Shown here in pieces: positions 7,595-16,383 of a stretch of 36,424 nucleotides of DNA. Under the pieces are notes generated by a model. That model saw nothing but the letters and a program-made list of their open reading frames with translations, was not told the DNA's origin and did no database searches. The stretch comes from a bacterium. GTDB lineage: Bacteria; Desulfobacterota; Anaeroferrophillalia; Anaeroferrophillales; Tharpellaceae. Numbering within the stretch: position 1 is the stretch's first letter; each line of letters begins with the position of its first letter. The stretch covers positions 1 to 36,424 of the forward strand of contig JAOZQE010000010.1 of NCBI GenBank assembly GCA_029932385.1, in the 5' to 3' direction. The position numbers were made by a program, and so were the translations under genes.

Positions 7595-9469
7595 ATGTCC
7601 TTATCTAATTTCAACGTCGGAGCTTTGTTACTTTATAAAAGTCAACCAGCTGAACTCATTCGCCTCGGTGATAAGATTGAGATCAAGCTCATCGTACAAT
7701 CGCAAACAAAAAAGGTCCGGCCCAAAGATGTTTCCATCCTCCACCCCGGCCCGGTTACCCGGTTAAACATTATTACCCCACCGGCGGAAGACCTCGAAGA
7801 AGCCCGCTCCCTCTTACAAGATGAAACGACAACCCTTACTGAAATTGCAGAACTAATTTTCAACGAAGCCACAGTTTCCGCAGTCTGGAGTGCCTGGCAG
7901 ATAGTGACTGAAGGGCTCCATTTTCACGGCTCTCCAGGCTTGGTTAAAGCCCGCTCGGACGAAGAATTTGCTCATGAGAATACCCGCCGCGCCGCCAAAA
8001 AGGCCCGAAACGAAAGTTGGCACTCTTTTCTCACAAGGGTGGAAAAGAAGGAGCTGATTGAAACCGACCGGAACTTCATGGAAGAGGTTGAAAATCTGGC
8101 TTTAGAACGCGGCAGTGAAAGCCGGCTGCTGCGTCACTTGAATAAACAGCAGAATAAAGAAAATGCTCATTCCCTGCTCATAGACCTAGGCTTCTGGGAC
8201 AAATCGTACAATCCCTATCCCCGGCGTTTTGAATTAATTGATGGTAAACCCGAAGAGGAGCCACAACCAGACCCGGCAGATTGCCGGATAGCATCTCTAG
8301 CCGATGAAAAACGGCTTGATCTTACAAATCTTAAAGCTTTCGCAATCGATGATGATGCAACCAATGACCCGGATGACGCGATCAGCTTTGACGGCAAAAG
8401 ACTCTGGGTTCATGTTGCCGATGTTGCCAGTTTAATCGATATTGACAGCCCGCCGGATATGTACGCGAGAGCCCGGGCCGCGACTCTCTATCTTCCGGAG
8501 CAGACCTGGACCATGCTGCCCGAATCTTTTACTGGTGAACTCGGCATCGGGCTGCATGAAACCTCAAAAGCGCTCTCATTCGCTATGATTGTTGCTGAAA
8601 ACGGCACTATTTCCAATCTCGAAATTATACCTACTCTCATCAAGGTAACCCGTTTAAGCTACCTTGAAGCAGAGAACATGATCAGCAAAGATGAGGATCT
8701 CAAAAAAATTACTGCCATCACCAAAGCTCACCGGCAAAAAAGAGTGCGGGCTGATGCGGTAGAAATTGAGATGCCGGAAGCTGACATCAAGGTTACAGAC
8801 GGACTTGTAAATATTACTCCAAATGCCAGGCTGGCAAGCCGTGAGCTGGTCAGTGAAGCCATGCTTATAGCCGGTGCCGCCTGCGCTGGCTATGCACAGG
8901 AACATAACCTGCCGATGCCCTATGCCGGCCAGGTCGCACCCAACAGTGAAATGCCATACACTGAAGATCTGGCACCCCTGGCGGCGATGTTTACGAAACG
9001 CAGAATGATGCGCCCCGGCCGCATAAGCTGCACGCCACAGTCTCATTTCGGCTTAGGACTAAGTGCCTATATCCGGGTAACCAGCCCTTTACGCCGCTAT
9101 CTTGATCTGGTTGCCCACCAGCAGCTGCGCCGGCATCTTAACGGTGCGACCCCGTTTTCCGAAAATGAAATAACCCAACGGATCGGAGCTGTCAACACCA
9201 CCAGCACCCGGATCCGCCAGGCAGAACGTATCTCCAACCGCCACTGGACTCTGGTCTACCTGCAGCAACACCCCGACTGGCAAGGTGAAGCTGTGGTTAT
9301 TGCCGAATGGGGGCGGAAATCTCTGCTGATAATCCCGGAGCTGGCTTTGGAATTTGAACAGAATATCCCCGGCAACCCTCTGCCCGGGTCTCACCTGATT
9401 CTCTCTTCACCGCGAGTCAATCTGCCCTATCTTGAGGTATTTTTTCAAGCAAAAAACAAACACCGGTAA
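7595..9469 (+). CDS. RNase II/R-family 3'-5' exoribonuclease (RNB domain)
   Basis: A 624-residue cytoplasmic exoribonuclease predicted to degrade single-stranded RNA processively from the 3' end. The RNB catalytic domain spans roughly residues 240-560. It has the metal-binding acidic cluster AIDDDATNDPDDAISF (250-265) and, near 490-505, the downstream signature YIRVTSPLRRYLDLVAHQQL. The N-terminal 240 residues do not show the cold-shock domains of E. coli RNase R in obvious form and include a helical, charged stretch (about 120-190). The C-terminus is short, with no long basic tail. It is therefore better called an RNB-domain exonuclease than RNase R. The start has only a weak AAGAAAG site. 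It is transcribed alone, ahead of the def cluster. Family certain, exact RNA targets unknown. Confidence 0.92.
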   Translation: MSLSNFNVGALLLYKSQPAELIRLGDKIEIKLIVQSQTKKVRPKDVSILHPGPVTRLNIITPPAEDLEEARSLLQDETTTLTEIAELIFNEATVSAVWSAWQIVTEGLHFHGSPGLVKARSDEEFAHENTRRAAKKARNESWHSFLTRVEKKELIETDRNFMEEVENLALERGSESRLLRHLNKQQNKENAHSLLIDLGFWDKSYNPYPRRFELIDGKPEEEPQPDPADCRIASLADEKRLDLTNLKAFAIDDDATNDPDDAISFDGKRLWVHVADVASLIDIDSPPDMYARARAATLYLPEQTWTMLPESFTGELGIGLHETSKALSFAMIVAENGTISNLEIIPTLIKVTRLSYLEAENMISKDEDLKKITAITKAHRQKRVRADAVEIEMPEADIKVTDGLVNITPNARLASRELVSEAMLIAGAACAGYAQEHNLPMPYAGQVAPNSEMPYTEDLAPLAAMFTKRRMMRPGRISCTPQSHFGLGLSAYIRVTSPLRRYLDLVAHQQLRRHLNGATPFSENEITQRIGAVNTTSTRIRQAERISNRHWTLVYLQQHPDWQGEAVVIAEWGRKSLLIIPELALEFEQNIPGNPLPGSHLILSSPRVNLPYLEVFFQAKNKHR

Positions 9470-9495
9470 AAGGGAAAAAGTAATAGGCCTCTCTC

Positions 9496-9533
9496 TTTTG
9501 AGGTTGACATGCTTCACTCCGATTGACTATAAT
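9496..9533 (+). promoter_or_regulatory. Strong sigma-70 promoter of the def-fmt operon
   Basis: Consensus -35 TTGACA (9504-9509), 18-base spacer and consensus -10 TATAAT (9528-9533), giving a leader of about 115 bases before def. The 14 bases ending in the -35 are identical to those before the RNB exonuclease. Confidence 0.75.
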
Positions 9534-9653
9534 TGCCGGCATTTTACTATTTTCATAAGAGAAACAAATCAATCGAACCTGACGTAATCGCACCCCTTAA
9601 CGATCTTTGCACACAACCCTCGCGATGGCGTCAGTCAACCAATTCAGAGTCAA

Positions 9654-10160
9654 ATGAGTATTTTAGATATCAGCGTTTATCCAGCACCGGTCTTAAACAA
9701 GGTAGCTGAAAAGATTACCCGAATCGATGATGAGATCCGGCAGCTAGCTGAAAATATGCTGGAAACAATGTATCAAGCTCCCGGTGTCGGTCTGGCCGCA
9801 CCCCAGGTCGGACGCTCGATTGCACTTATTGTCGTTGACCCGGCAACCGGTGATGATGCCCCGCCCGACCCGATGATTCTGGTTAATCCGGAAATAATCT
9901 CCGCATCCGGGGAAACGGCCATGGCTGAGGGCTGCTTGAGTGTTCCGGACTATTCCGCCGAGGTTTCCCGTTATAAAAAAATTGTCGTCAATGCTCTGAC
10001 TCTGGATGCGGAGGAGATCGAGATGACGCTCGAAGATTTTCCCGCAATTGTTATCCAACACGAAATCGACCATCTCAACGGCATTCTGTTTATTGATCGC
10101 ATCAGCCGCATGAAACGCAATATGTTCGAGCGTAAATTAAAAAAAGGAACCCTCAAATGA
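9654..10160 (+). CDS. def: Peptide deformylase
   Basis: Removes the formyl group from N-terminal formyl-methionine of nascent proteins; a 168-residue cytosolic metalloenzyme. The three family motifs are intact: GVGLAAPQVG (44-53), EGCLS with metal ligand Cys94 (92-96), and HEIDH with both His ligands and the catalytic Glu (136-140). The length is typical. The ribosome site is poor. A 10-codon frame (9625-9657) ends by overlapping the def ATG in an ATGA, which may help re-initiation. fmt follows with a 4-base ATGA overlap, so the enzymes that add and remove the formyl group are translationally coupled. Confidence 0.97.
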   Translation: MSILDISVYPAPVLNKVAEKITRIDDEIRQLAENMLETMYQAPGVGLAAPQVGRSIALIVVDPATGDDAPPDPMILVNPEIISASGETAMAEGCLSVPDYSAEVSRYKKIVVNALTLDAEEIEMTLEDFPAIVIQHEIDHLNGILFIDRISRMKRNMFERKLKKGTLK

Positions 10161-11095
10161 GAATCCTTTTTTTAGCCTCAGGCGAATTTGCGATCCCGAC
10201 CCTTAAGCTTCTCGCCGGGCAGCGGCCCGAAGTTGAGCTTAAACTTATATCACAACCGGATCGCAATAAGGGCCGGGGCCGCAAGATTGCGCCAACCCCA
10301 GCTAAAGCTACAGCCCTTGAACTCGGCATCGAAACCGCAACGCCAAAATCGGTAAATTCAGAAGAAGGCCGACGGATAATCAGCGACTTTGCTCCTGACT
10401 ACCTGGTCCTGGTCGATTACGGCATGAAATTGAATCCTGAAACTATTGCCCTGCCGAAAGAGGCCGCAATCAACCTTCACCCTTCACTGCTACCGGCCTA
10501 CCGGGGACCGGCACCGATGCCCTGGGCTCTAATCAACGGTGAACCGATAACCGGGGTCACAACCCAGCTTATCGGCGAAAAGATAGACTGCGGCCAGATT
10601 CTGCTCCAGGAGCCGACCTTCATCTTCGACCATGAGACCCTGCCCCATCTTTCCCAACGTCTGGCTCAGTTGGGAGCCCCGCTGGTCTGGCGCACGATTT
10701 CCGAACTTAAAGATAACCGCCTGGAGCCCACCCCGCAGGATGAACGCCAGGCTTCAATTGCACCCAAGCTGAAAAAAGAAAACGGCCTGATCGACTGGCA
10801 GATTCCGGCTGCAGCCCTTTTCAACCGGATCAGAGGTTTAAATCCCTGGCCTGGAACCTACACTTTTCTTAAAGGAAAAAGAGTAAAGATAATTACGGCA
10901 AGCCCTTCCGAAGAGACTTATCTGCTTCCGCCCGGTGCCTTGCGGGTCGAAAATGACAAACTTATTGTCGGCTGCGGCCAGGCCGGAAGCCTGAGTATTG
11001 ATGAGCTCCAGATTGCCGGGAAACCACCTCGAACCGCGGCTGATTTTTTACGTGGACACAAAATTAACCCTGACGACTGTTTCAACAGTAAATAA
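10157..11095 (+). CDS. fmt: Methionyl-tRNA formyltransferase
   Basis: Transfers the formyl group of 10-formyl-tetrahydrofolate to initiator Met-tRNA. It has 312 residues, the usual length. The N-terminal formyltransferase Rossmann domain (about 1-190) carries the signature NLHPSLLPAYRGPAP with catalytic Asn106 and His108, and Asp144 in EKIDCGQILL. The C-terminal OB-fold tRNA-binding domain covers about 205-305 (NGLIDW, then RIRGLNPWPGTYTF). The start overlaps the def stop by four bases, and the DUF116 gene starts three bases after its stop, so the three belong to one transcript. Confidence 0.97.
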   Translation: MRILFLASGEFAIPTLKLLAGQRPEVELKLISQPDRNKGRGRKIAPTPAKATALELGIETATPKSVNSEEGRRIISDFAPDYLVLVDYGMKLNPETIALPKEAAINLHPSLLPAYRGPAPMPWALINGEPITGVTTQLIGEKIDCGQILLQEPTFIFDHETLPHLSQRLAQLGAPLVWRTISELKDNRLEPTPQDERQASIAPKLKKENGLIDWQIPAAALFNRIRGLNPWPGTYTFLKGKRVKIITASPSEETYLLPPGALRVENDKLIVGCGQAGSLSIDELQIAGKPPRTAADFLRGHKINPDDCFNSK

Positions 11096-11098
11096 TAG

Positions 11099-11881
11099 AT
11101 GTGCAATCCTGAAACTGACAAAACTCCCACAACCTCAAAAAAAAGGATCTTCATCGGCCTTTTAGGGCTGACTTTCGCCCTGATTATGCTTCTGATCCTG
11201 ATTGGCGGCTGGATTGCGACTATCGGTCTCGACCATATGCACCCAACCGTTGCGCTCGCGGCCAAGATTATAGCCGGCTTCACTTTCGTCATTTTAAGCA
11301 GTATAATTTCAGCCCTGATTCTCTCTATTTTACTGGAAAAAGAGCTGCCCTTCACCCATAAAATCCGCGGTCTGGGCATCAAACTTTTTCTCCCCCTGAT
11401 GGAAATCCTCGGGCCCCGTTTAGGCGTCAGCAAAGAGCAGGTCCGCAACTCTTTCATTGAAACCAACAACCGTCTTCTCCTCTCCGGCAACCGTCACAAA
11501 ATCGCTCCGGAGCGAATGCTGCTGCTCCTGCCTCACTGTCTCCAGAGAGCCGACTGCCAACGCCGGATCACCACCAGCATCGACAACTGCGAGCAGTGTG
11601 GCCGGTGTAATATCGACACCCTGATCAAACTTGCCCGGAGTTACAAAATTCACATCGCCGTCGCCACCGGCGGTACTCTCGCCCGCAAGATTGTCCGCGA
11701 CCATAAACCAAAAATGATTATCGCCGTTGCCTGTGAACGAGACCTGACCAGCGGCATCCACGACACCTTTCCCCTCCCGGTCTACGGCATCTTAAATCAA
11801 CGCCCTGAAGGACCCTGCTGGAATACCCTGGTAGAAACTATCGAGGTTGAAAACGCTCTCAAAACCTTTTTGAAAATATAG
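11099..11881 (+). CDS. DUF116 membrane protein with a cysteine cluster
   Basis: A 260-residue protein of the DUF116 family, whose function is not established. Two transmembrane helices lie at about residues 17-42 and 52-80. They are followed by a cytoplasmic domain with PHCLQRADC and CEQCGRC (Cys147, 153, 164, 167, 170) and a later conserved Cys212 in AVACERDL. Six ordered cysteines suggest metal or iron-sulfur binding. The ATG follows the fmt stop by three bases, so it is cotranscribed with def-fmt. From memory, DUF116 also lies beside def-fmt in clostridia, which hints at a real link with formyl-methionine or one-carbon metabolism. That link is inference. The family assignment is confident, the role is not. 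Confidence 0.85.
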   Translation: MCNPETDKTPTTSKKRIFIGLLGLTFALIMLLILIGGWIATIGLDHMHPTVALAAKIIAGFTFVILSSIISALILSILLEKELPFTHKIRGLGIKLFLPLMEILGPRLGVSKEQVRNSFIETNNRLLLSGNRHKIAPERMLLLLPHCLQRADCQRRITTSIDNCEQCGRCNIDTLIKLARSYKIHIAVATGGTLARKIVRDHKPKMIIAVACERDLTSGIHDTFPLPVYGILNQRPEGPCWNTLVETIEVENALKTFLKI

Positions 11882-11921
11882 CGGCCCGATCAACTCTTTT
11901 CACCTTCTGCCATCGACCTTT

Positions 11922-14900
11922 ATGACTTCACTCCCATTTACCGCTGAGACAGAAACCATTCTCAGTGCTATTGAACACTCAAAAACAATTCATTTAAGCG
12001 GTCTTAAAGGTTCTGCTCCGGCACTCCTGCTCTCCCGCCTGGCCCTTCTCAATCAGGGTGCTTTCATCATTATAAGTGACGATTTTCAAAAGAGCCGGGA
12101 TCTCTGCCGCGATGTTGCGGCCTATTTTGAAATACTCCACCCCAAAAAACCGGCCCCCGAACTTCTGACACTGCCGCCGCTGCCCCGCTTAGCCTACCGA
12201 CAGACTCTCCGCAGCGGCCGGATTGAGAGAGAGAGAATCAGCGTCCTGACCCGAATCAGAAACCTGAAAAATTTTCTCTGCTTTACCACGATTGCGGCCT
12301 ACAGTGATCGACTTCCCGATCCGAAGCGTTTCTTCAGCCGCTGTTTTCGCCTCGAATGGGGCTTGAGTATTGACCGGGAAAAGCTTTTTGCCAAACTGGA
12401 TAAATCCGGCTATATCCGGGTTCCGGTAGTTGACGAACCCGGAGATTACAGTGTCCGCGGTGGGGTTATCGATATCTTCTCACCACTCCATGAAGAACCG
12501 ATGCGGCTCGATTTCTTTGGTGATGAAATTGAATCGATTCGCGCTTTTGCCCCGCTGACCCAGCTCAGCCGTAAAGAAGAACTGGAATTTATCGATATCG
12601 GGCCAGCCCGCGAGGTTCTGCCTCCGACCGACCTTGACCAAGCCAGACAACGGCTGCGCCGGCGCTTTGTCGAACTTAACGACTCGGAAATCGCCTTAGG
12701 TCAGGCTTTGACCGAACTTGAACAGAGTCCGAACCGCCCCGGCTTTGAGAGCCTGCTACCGGCTTTCTCGGATCACTGGCACTCACTGGCTGATTTCTTC
12801 CCGCAAAAAAGTCCGGCAATTTTTATCGACCCTTACGCCCTGCGGGAACAGATTGAAGACCTGCAGCAGCAGCTTACGGAAGGCTATGAGCGCGCAATCA
12901 CTGAAAAAAGGCTGAGCTTTGCCCCGGATGCCTACCTCCTGCCGCCCGATAGAGCCTTAAGCTCTCCCGCAGGCTGCGGCACTATCTTTATCGAACAATC
13001 GGAATACCTGCTGGAACCAACCGGCCTTATCCCGGCTGCCAACAGCCCGGAAAAGTTGCTCTTTAAAACCCGGGACAATCTTTTCATCCGAGACAGCATT
13101 AAACAGACGGCCCTCAGGAATGAACATGAAGGCCCTCTGAGTGCGGCGGCGGCTCTCTTAAAAGAGCATCTCAAACTTAACTATCATATCTTTTTAGCCG
13201 GACGCAACCAGACCACCTGTGAACGCCTTGAAAACCTGCTCTCAGACTACGCTCTTCCTGTCAGCCGAAGTCAGGATACGCCATACAACAAGGTTAATTC
13301 GATTACACTCCTGGCTACCCGCTTAAGTCATGGAACCCTTCTGCCGGCAGAGAAAATACTCTTTCTCAGCGACAGCGATCTCTTCGGCACGAAACAGAAA
13401 ACCCGGTCAACAGCACGAGCGGAACGAAAGAGCCAGGAGAGTTTTTTTGATGATTTCTCCGCCATTAAACCGGATGATCTGATTACCCATATTGAACACG
13501 GTATCGGCCGTTACAAAGGCTTAAAAACTTTCACTATTGAAAGTATAGTCAACGAATATCTGATCCTCGAATATCAATCAAATGACCTGCTTTATGTTCC
13601 GGTCGACTCTTTCCATCAGCTCCATAAATATCACGGCAGCGGCGACCGGGAGACCAGTCTGAGCCGACTCGGCGGCCCCCAGTGGGCGGCGGCAAAATCA
13701 AAAACCAGAAAAGCGATTGATGATCTTCTGATTGAGCTTTTAGACCTCTACGCTGAGCGGGAGGTCATAAAGGGCAGTGCCTGCATCGAACCTGATCATC
13801 TGTTCCGTGAATTTGAAGCCTCTTTCGCCTATGATGAAACACCGGATCAACAACGCGCTATAGATGAGGTTATCAGAGACCTGAATGCTCCAAAACCGAT
13901 GGACAGACTGGTCAGTGGTGATGTTGGCTTCGGGAAAACCGAAGTCGCGATGCGAGCGGTTTTTCTGGCCGTTCTCTCGGGCCGGCAGGCGGCGGTAATG
14001 GTGCCGACCACGATTCTGGCGCAGCAGCATTTTCTCACCTTTACGGAACGCTTCACCAACTACCCGATCAAGATTGCCGTCTTGAGCCGTTTCCGCACAC
14101 CGGCCCAGCAGAAAGAGACGGCTGCGGGTCTGCGCAACGGCACTATAGATATTGTGATCGGCACCCATCGCCTTCTGCAGAAGGATATCTCATTTAAAAA
14201 CCTGGGGCTGCTGGTTCTCGATGAAGAACATAAATTCGGCGTCCGACACAAGGAAAAACTGAAAAATTTCCGCCGCCAACTTGACGTTCTCTCCATGAGT
14301 GCGACCCCGATTCCGCGCACGCTGCAGTTTTCACTCTCGGGAATGCGCTCCTTAAGCGCAATCACTACCGCCCCTAGGGACCGCCTGGCAATTCGGACTT
14401 TCGTTGCCTCCTATGATGATCTGGTGATCAAAGAAGCGGTCGAAAAAGAGATAAATCGCGGCGGCCAGGTATTTTTTGTCCACAACAGTGTCGCCACCAT
14501 TGAAGCCCGGGCGGCCCGCCTGCAAGCCCTGCTGCCGGAAGTCAGGATCTGTATCGGTCACGGCCAGATGCGGGAGAGTAATTTAGAGAAAGTAATGCTG
14601 GGTTTCGATGAACACAAATATGACCTGCTGCTCTGCACAACCATAATCGAATCCGGCCTGGATATCCCCAATGCCAACACCATGATTGTCGAAAACGCAC
14701 AGAATTTCGGCCTCGCCCAACTCTACCAGATGCGGGGCCGCATTGGGCGTTCACAACGCAAAGCTTATGCCTATCTCCTGGTTCCCGAACTTGACTGTCT
14801 CTCACACGATGCCCGGAAACGGCTCAACGCCCTGGCCGAAGCCAATACCTTAGGAGCCGGTTTCCGAATTGCCATGCAGGATTTAGAGATCCGCGGCGCT

Positions 14901-15452
14901 GGAAATATTCTCGGTAAGAAACAGTCGGGCCAGATCTCAGCTGTCGGTTACGAACTCTATCAGGAGATGCTCAATGACGCAATTAATGAAGCTAAAGGCG
15001 GCGGCCGCAAGAGTAAAACGGTAGAACCGGAGCTAAAAGTCAAACTTTCGGCTCACATCCCCCCCGCCTACCTCCCGGATCTTACCTTGAGGCTCCAGTT
15101 TTATAAAAAAATCGCGGCGGCGGAAAATGATCTGGAACTGGCCCGGCTTGAAGATGAATTAAGTGATCGCTGCGGGGTCCCGCCGGAAGAGGTCTTAAAC
15201 CTCCTGCGCTTGAAAAACCTTAAGCTTCTGCTCAGACGCTACCATGTCCTGGCACTGGATCTGGGCCGCAAAAAAGTAAGCCTGCATCTGGACCCGGAAC
15301 ACCCTCCGGTAATGACAACGATAATGACTCTTCTGCAGCAGGAACCGAAGCGTTATCAACTGACTCAGGAGCACTGGTTCAATATCGCGGCGGCAATCGA
15401 GGCTGACGAGCTCTATAGCTGGTGCGAAAAGCTGTTGCAAAAAATCTATTGA
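11922..15452 (+). CDS. mfd: Mfd, transcription-repair coupling factor
   Basis: A 1176-residue ATP-dependent translocase that removes RNA polymerase stalled at DNA lesions and recruits UvrA. Domain order is complete. The UvrB-homology region is at about 1-330. The CarD-like RNA polymerase-interaction domain is at about 525-600 (DLITHIEHGIGRYKGL). The helicase module has Walker A GDVGFGKT near 666, DEEH near 767, SATPIPRT, and the motif VI/TRG region QMRGRIGRSQRKAYAYLL. The C-terminal TRCF domain covers about 1020-1150. The size is typical. Only a poor ribosome site precedes ATG at 11922, 40 bases after the DUF116 gene, and cotranscription with it is likely. Confidence 0.97.
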   Translation: MTSLPFTAETETILSAIEHSKTIHLSGLKGSAPALLLSRLALLNQGAFIIISDDFQKSRDLCRDVAAYFEILHPKKPAPELLTLPPLPRLAYRQTLRSGRIERERISVLTRIRNLKNFLCFTTIAAYSDRLPDPKRFFSRCFRLEWGLSIDREKLFAKLDKSGYIRVPVVDEPGDYSVRGGVIDIFSPLHEEPMRLDFFGDEIESIRAFAPLTQLSRKEELEFIDIGPAREVLPPTDLDQARQRLRRRFVELNDSEIALGQALTELEQSPNRPGFESLLPAFSDHWHSLADFFPQKSPAIFIDPYALREQIEDLQQQLTEGYERAITEKRLSFAPDAYLLPPDRALSSPAGCGTIFIEQSEYLLEPTGLIPAANSPEKLLFKTRDNLFIRDSIKQTALRNEHEGPLSAAAALLKEHLKLNYHIFLAGRNQTTCERLENLLSDYALPVSRSQDTPYNKVNSITLLATRLSHGTLLPAEKILFLSDSDLFGTKQKTRSTARAERKSQESFFDDFSAIKPDDLITHIEHGIGRYKGLKTFTIESIVNEYLILEYQSNDLLYVPVDSFHQLHKYHGSGDRETSLSRLGGPQWAAAKSKTRKAIDDLLIELLDLYAEREVIKGSACIEPDHLFREFEASFAYDETPDQQRAIDEVIRDLNAPKPMDRLVSGDVGFGKTEVAMRAVFLAVLSGRQAAVMVPTTILAQQHFLTFTERFTNYPIKIAVLSRFRTPAQQKETAAGLRNGTIDIVIGTHRLLQKDISFKNLGLLVLDEEHKFGVRHKEKLKNFRRQLDVLSMSATPIPRTLQFSLSGMRSLSAITTAPRDRLAIRTFVASYDDLVIKEAVEKEINRGGQVFFVHNSVATIEARAARLQALLPEVRICIGHGQMRESNLEKVMLGFDEHKYDLLLCTTIIESGLDIPNANTMIVENAQNFGLAQLYQMRGRIGRSQRKAYAYLLVPELDCLSHDARKRLNALAEANTLGAGFRIAMQDLEIRGAGNILGKKQSGQISAVGYELYQEMLNDAINEAKGGGRKSKTVEPELKVKLSAHIPPAYLPDLTLRLQFYKKIAAAENDLELARLEDELSDRCGVPPEEVLNLLRLKNLKLLLRRYHVLALDLGRKKVSLHLDPEHPPVMTTIMTLLQQEPKRYQLTQEHWFNIAAAIEADELYSWCEKLLQKIY

Positions 15453-15531
15453 CCTGATAGGTGGAGCGCCACTTAAAAGTATAAACTAAAAAAATCATCT
15501 CCATAACCTCTCAAACCCAAGGAATCTATCA

Positions 15532-16383
15532 ATGAAAAACTTTTTCAAAAGAATCTTATTAGCAACTGCTCTCATTACTTTAATCAGCACCTGGGCGGTT
15601 CTGCCTTTAGCTGCCGCCGATGATCCGGTGGTTGCCGAAATCGGCTCCGAGAAGCTCACTTTAAGTCAATTTCAAACCGAAATGAAAGGACTGCCGCCGA
15701 ACCTGAAACAGATGGCCACCGACAAAAAAATGCAGAAAGAATTTCTCGAGCAGCTTGCAACCTCGCATCTCATCTACCAGGAAGGTATCAAACAGGGGGT
15801 TGACAAAGAGCCGCTGGTAAAATTCCAGATCGAGGATGCAACCCGTAAAATAGTGCTCGCCACCCTGCTTCAGCGGGAGATTGAAAGCCGGGTTAAATCC
15901 CCGACCGAAAAAGATATCGAGCAATATTACCAGACTCATGCCGACGAATTCAAGCAGGAGAAACAGGTCCGAGCCCGGCACATCCTAGTTGAAAATGAAG
16001 CTACAGCCAAAAAGATCGAGGCTAGATTAAAGGGCGGAGCTGATTTCGTGGCCTTGGCCAAAGAGAGTTCAAGCTGCCCGAGTTCGGCCAAAGGCGGAGA
16101 CTTAGGTTTCTTCACCCGCGAGCGGATGGTAAAAGAGTTCGCGGATGTCGCTTTCAAGCTCAAAAAAGGTGAAACCAGCGACCCCGTAAAAACCAAGTTC
16201 GGCTACCATATCATTCAGGTCACTGAAATCAAGGAAGCCGGCGTCACCCCCTTAGCTGAGGTTAAGACCGCAATTGAAAACAAACTGATTCAAGCCCAGA
16301 AAAGTCAGGTCTTTCAGGATTATATCGCTGGTCTGAAGAAAAAATCAACATTTGTACTGCACCCGGAACTCATCGGAGAATAA
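15532..16383 (+). CDS. Periplasmic PpiC-type peptidyl-prolyl isomerase
   Basis: A 283-residue secreted foldase. The signal peptide is about residues 1-29 (MKNFFKRILLA through LPLAAA), leaving a mature protein beginning ADDPVVAEIG. A SurA_N-like helical chaperone region (about 33-140) precedes one parvulin/PpiC domain (about 146-234), which shows RARHILV, GGDLGFF and KTKFGYHIIQV. It is the size of PrsA/PpiC-like single-domain chaperones and would act on exported proteins in the periplasm. The next gene, another PpiC-like protein, starts on the last base of its stop codon, and surA follows. Isomerase and chaperone family is sure; clients are unknown. Confidence 0.93.
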   Translation: MKNFFKRILLATALITLISTWAVLPLAAADDPVVAEIGSEKLTLSQFQTEMKGLPPNLKQMATDKKMQKEFLEQLATSHLIYQEGIKQGVDKEPLVKFQIEDATRKIVLATLLQREIESRVKSPTEKDIEQYYQTHADEFKQEKQVRARHILVENEATAKKIEARLKGGADFVALAKESSSCPSSAKGGDLGFFTRERMVKEFADVAFKLKKGETSDPVKTKFGYHIIQVTEIKEAGVTPLAEVKTAIENKLIQAQKSQVFQDYIAGLKKKSTFVLHPELIGE

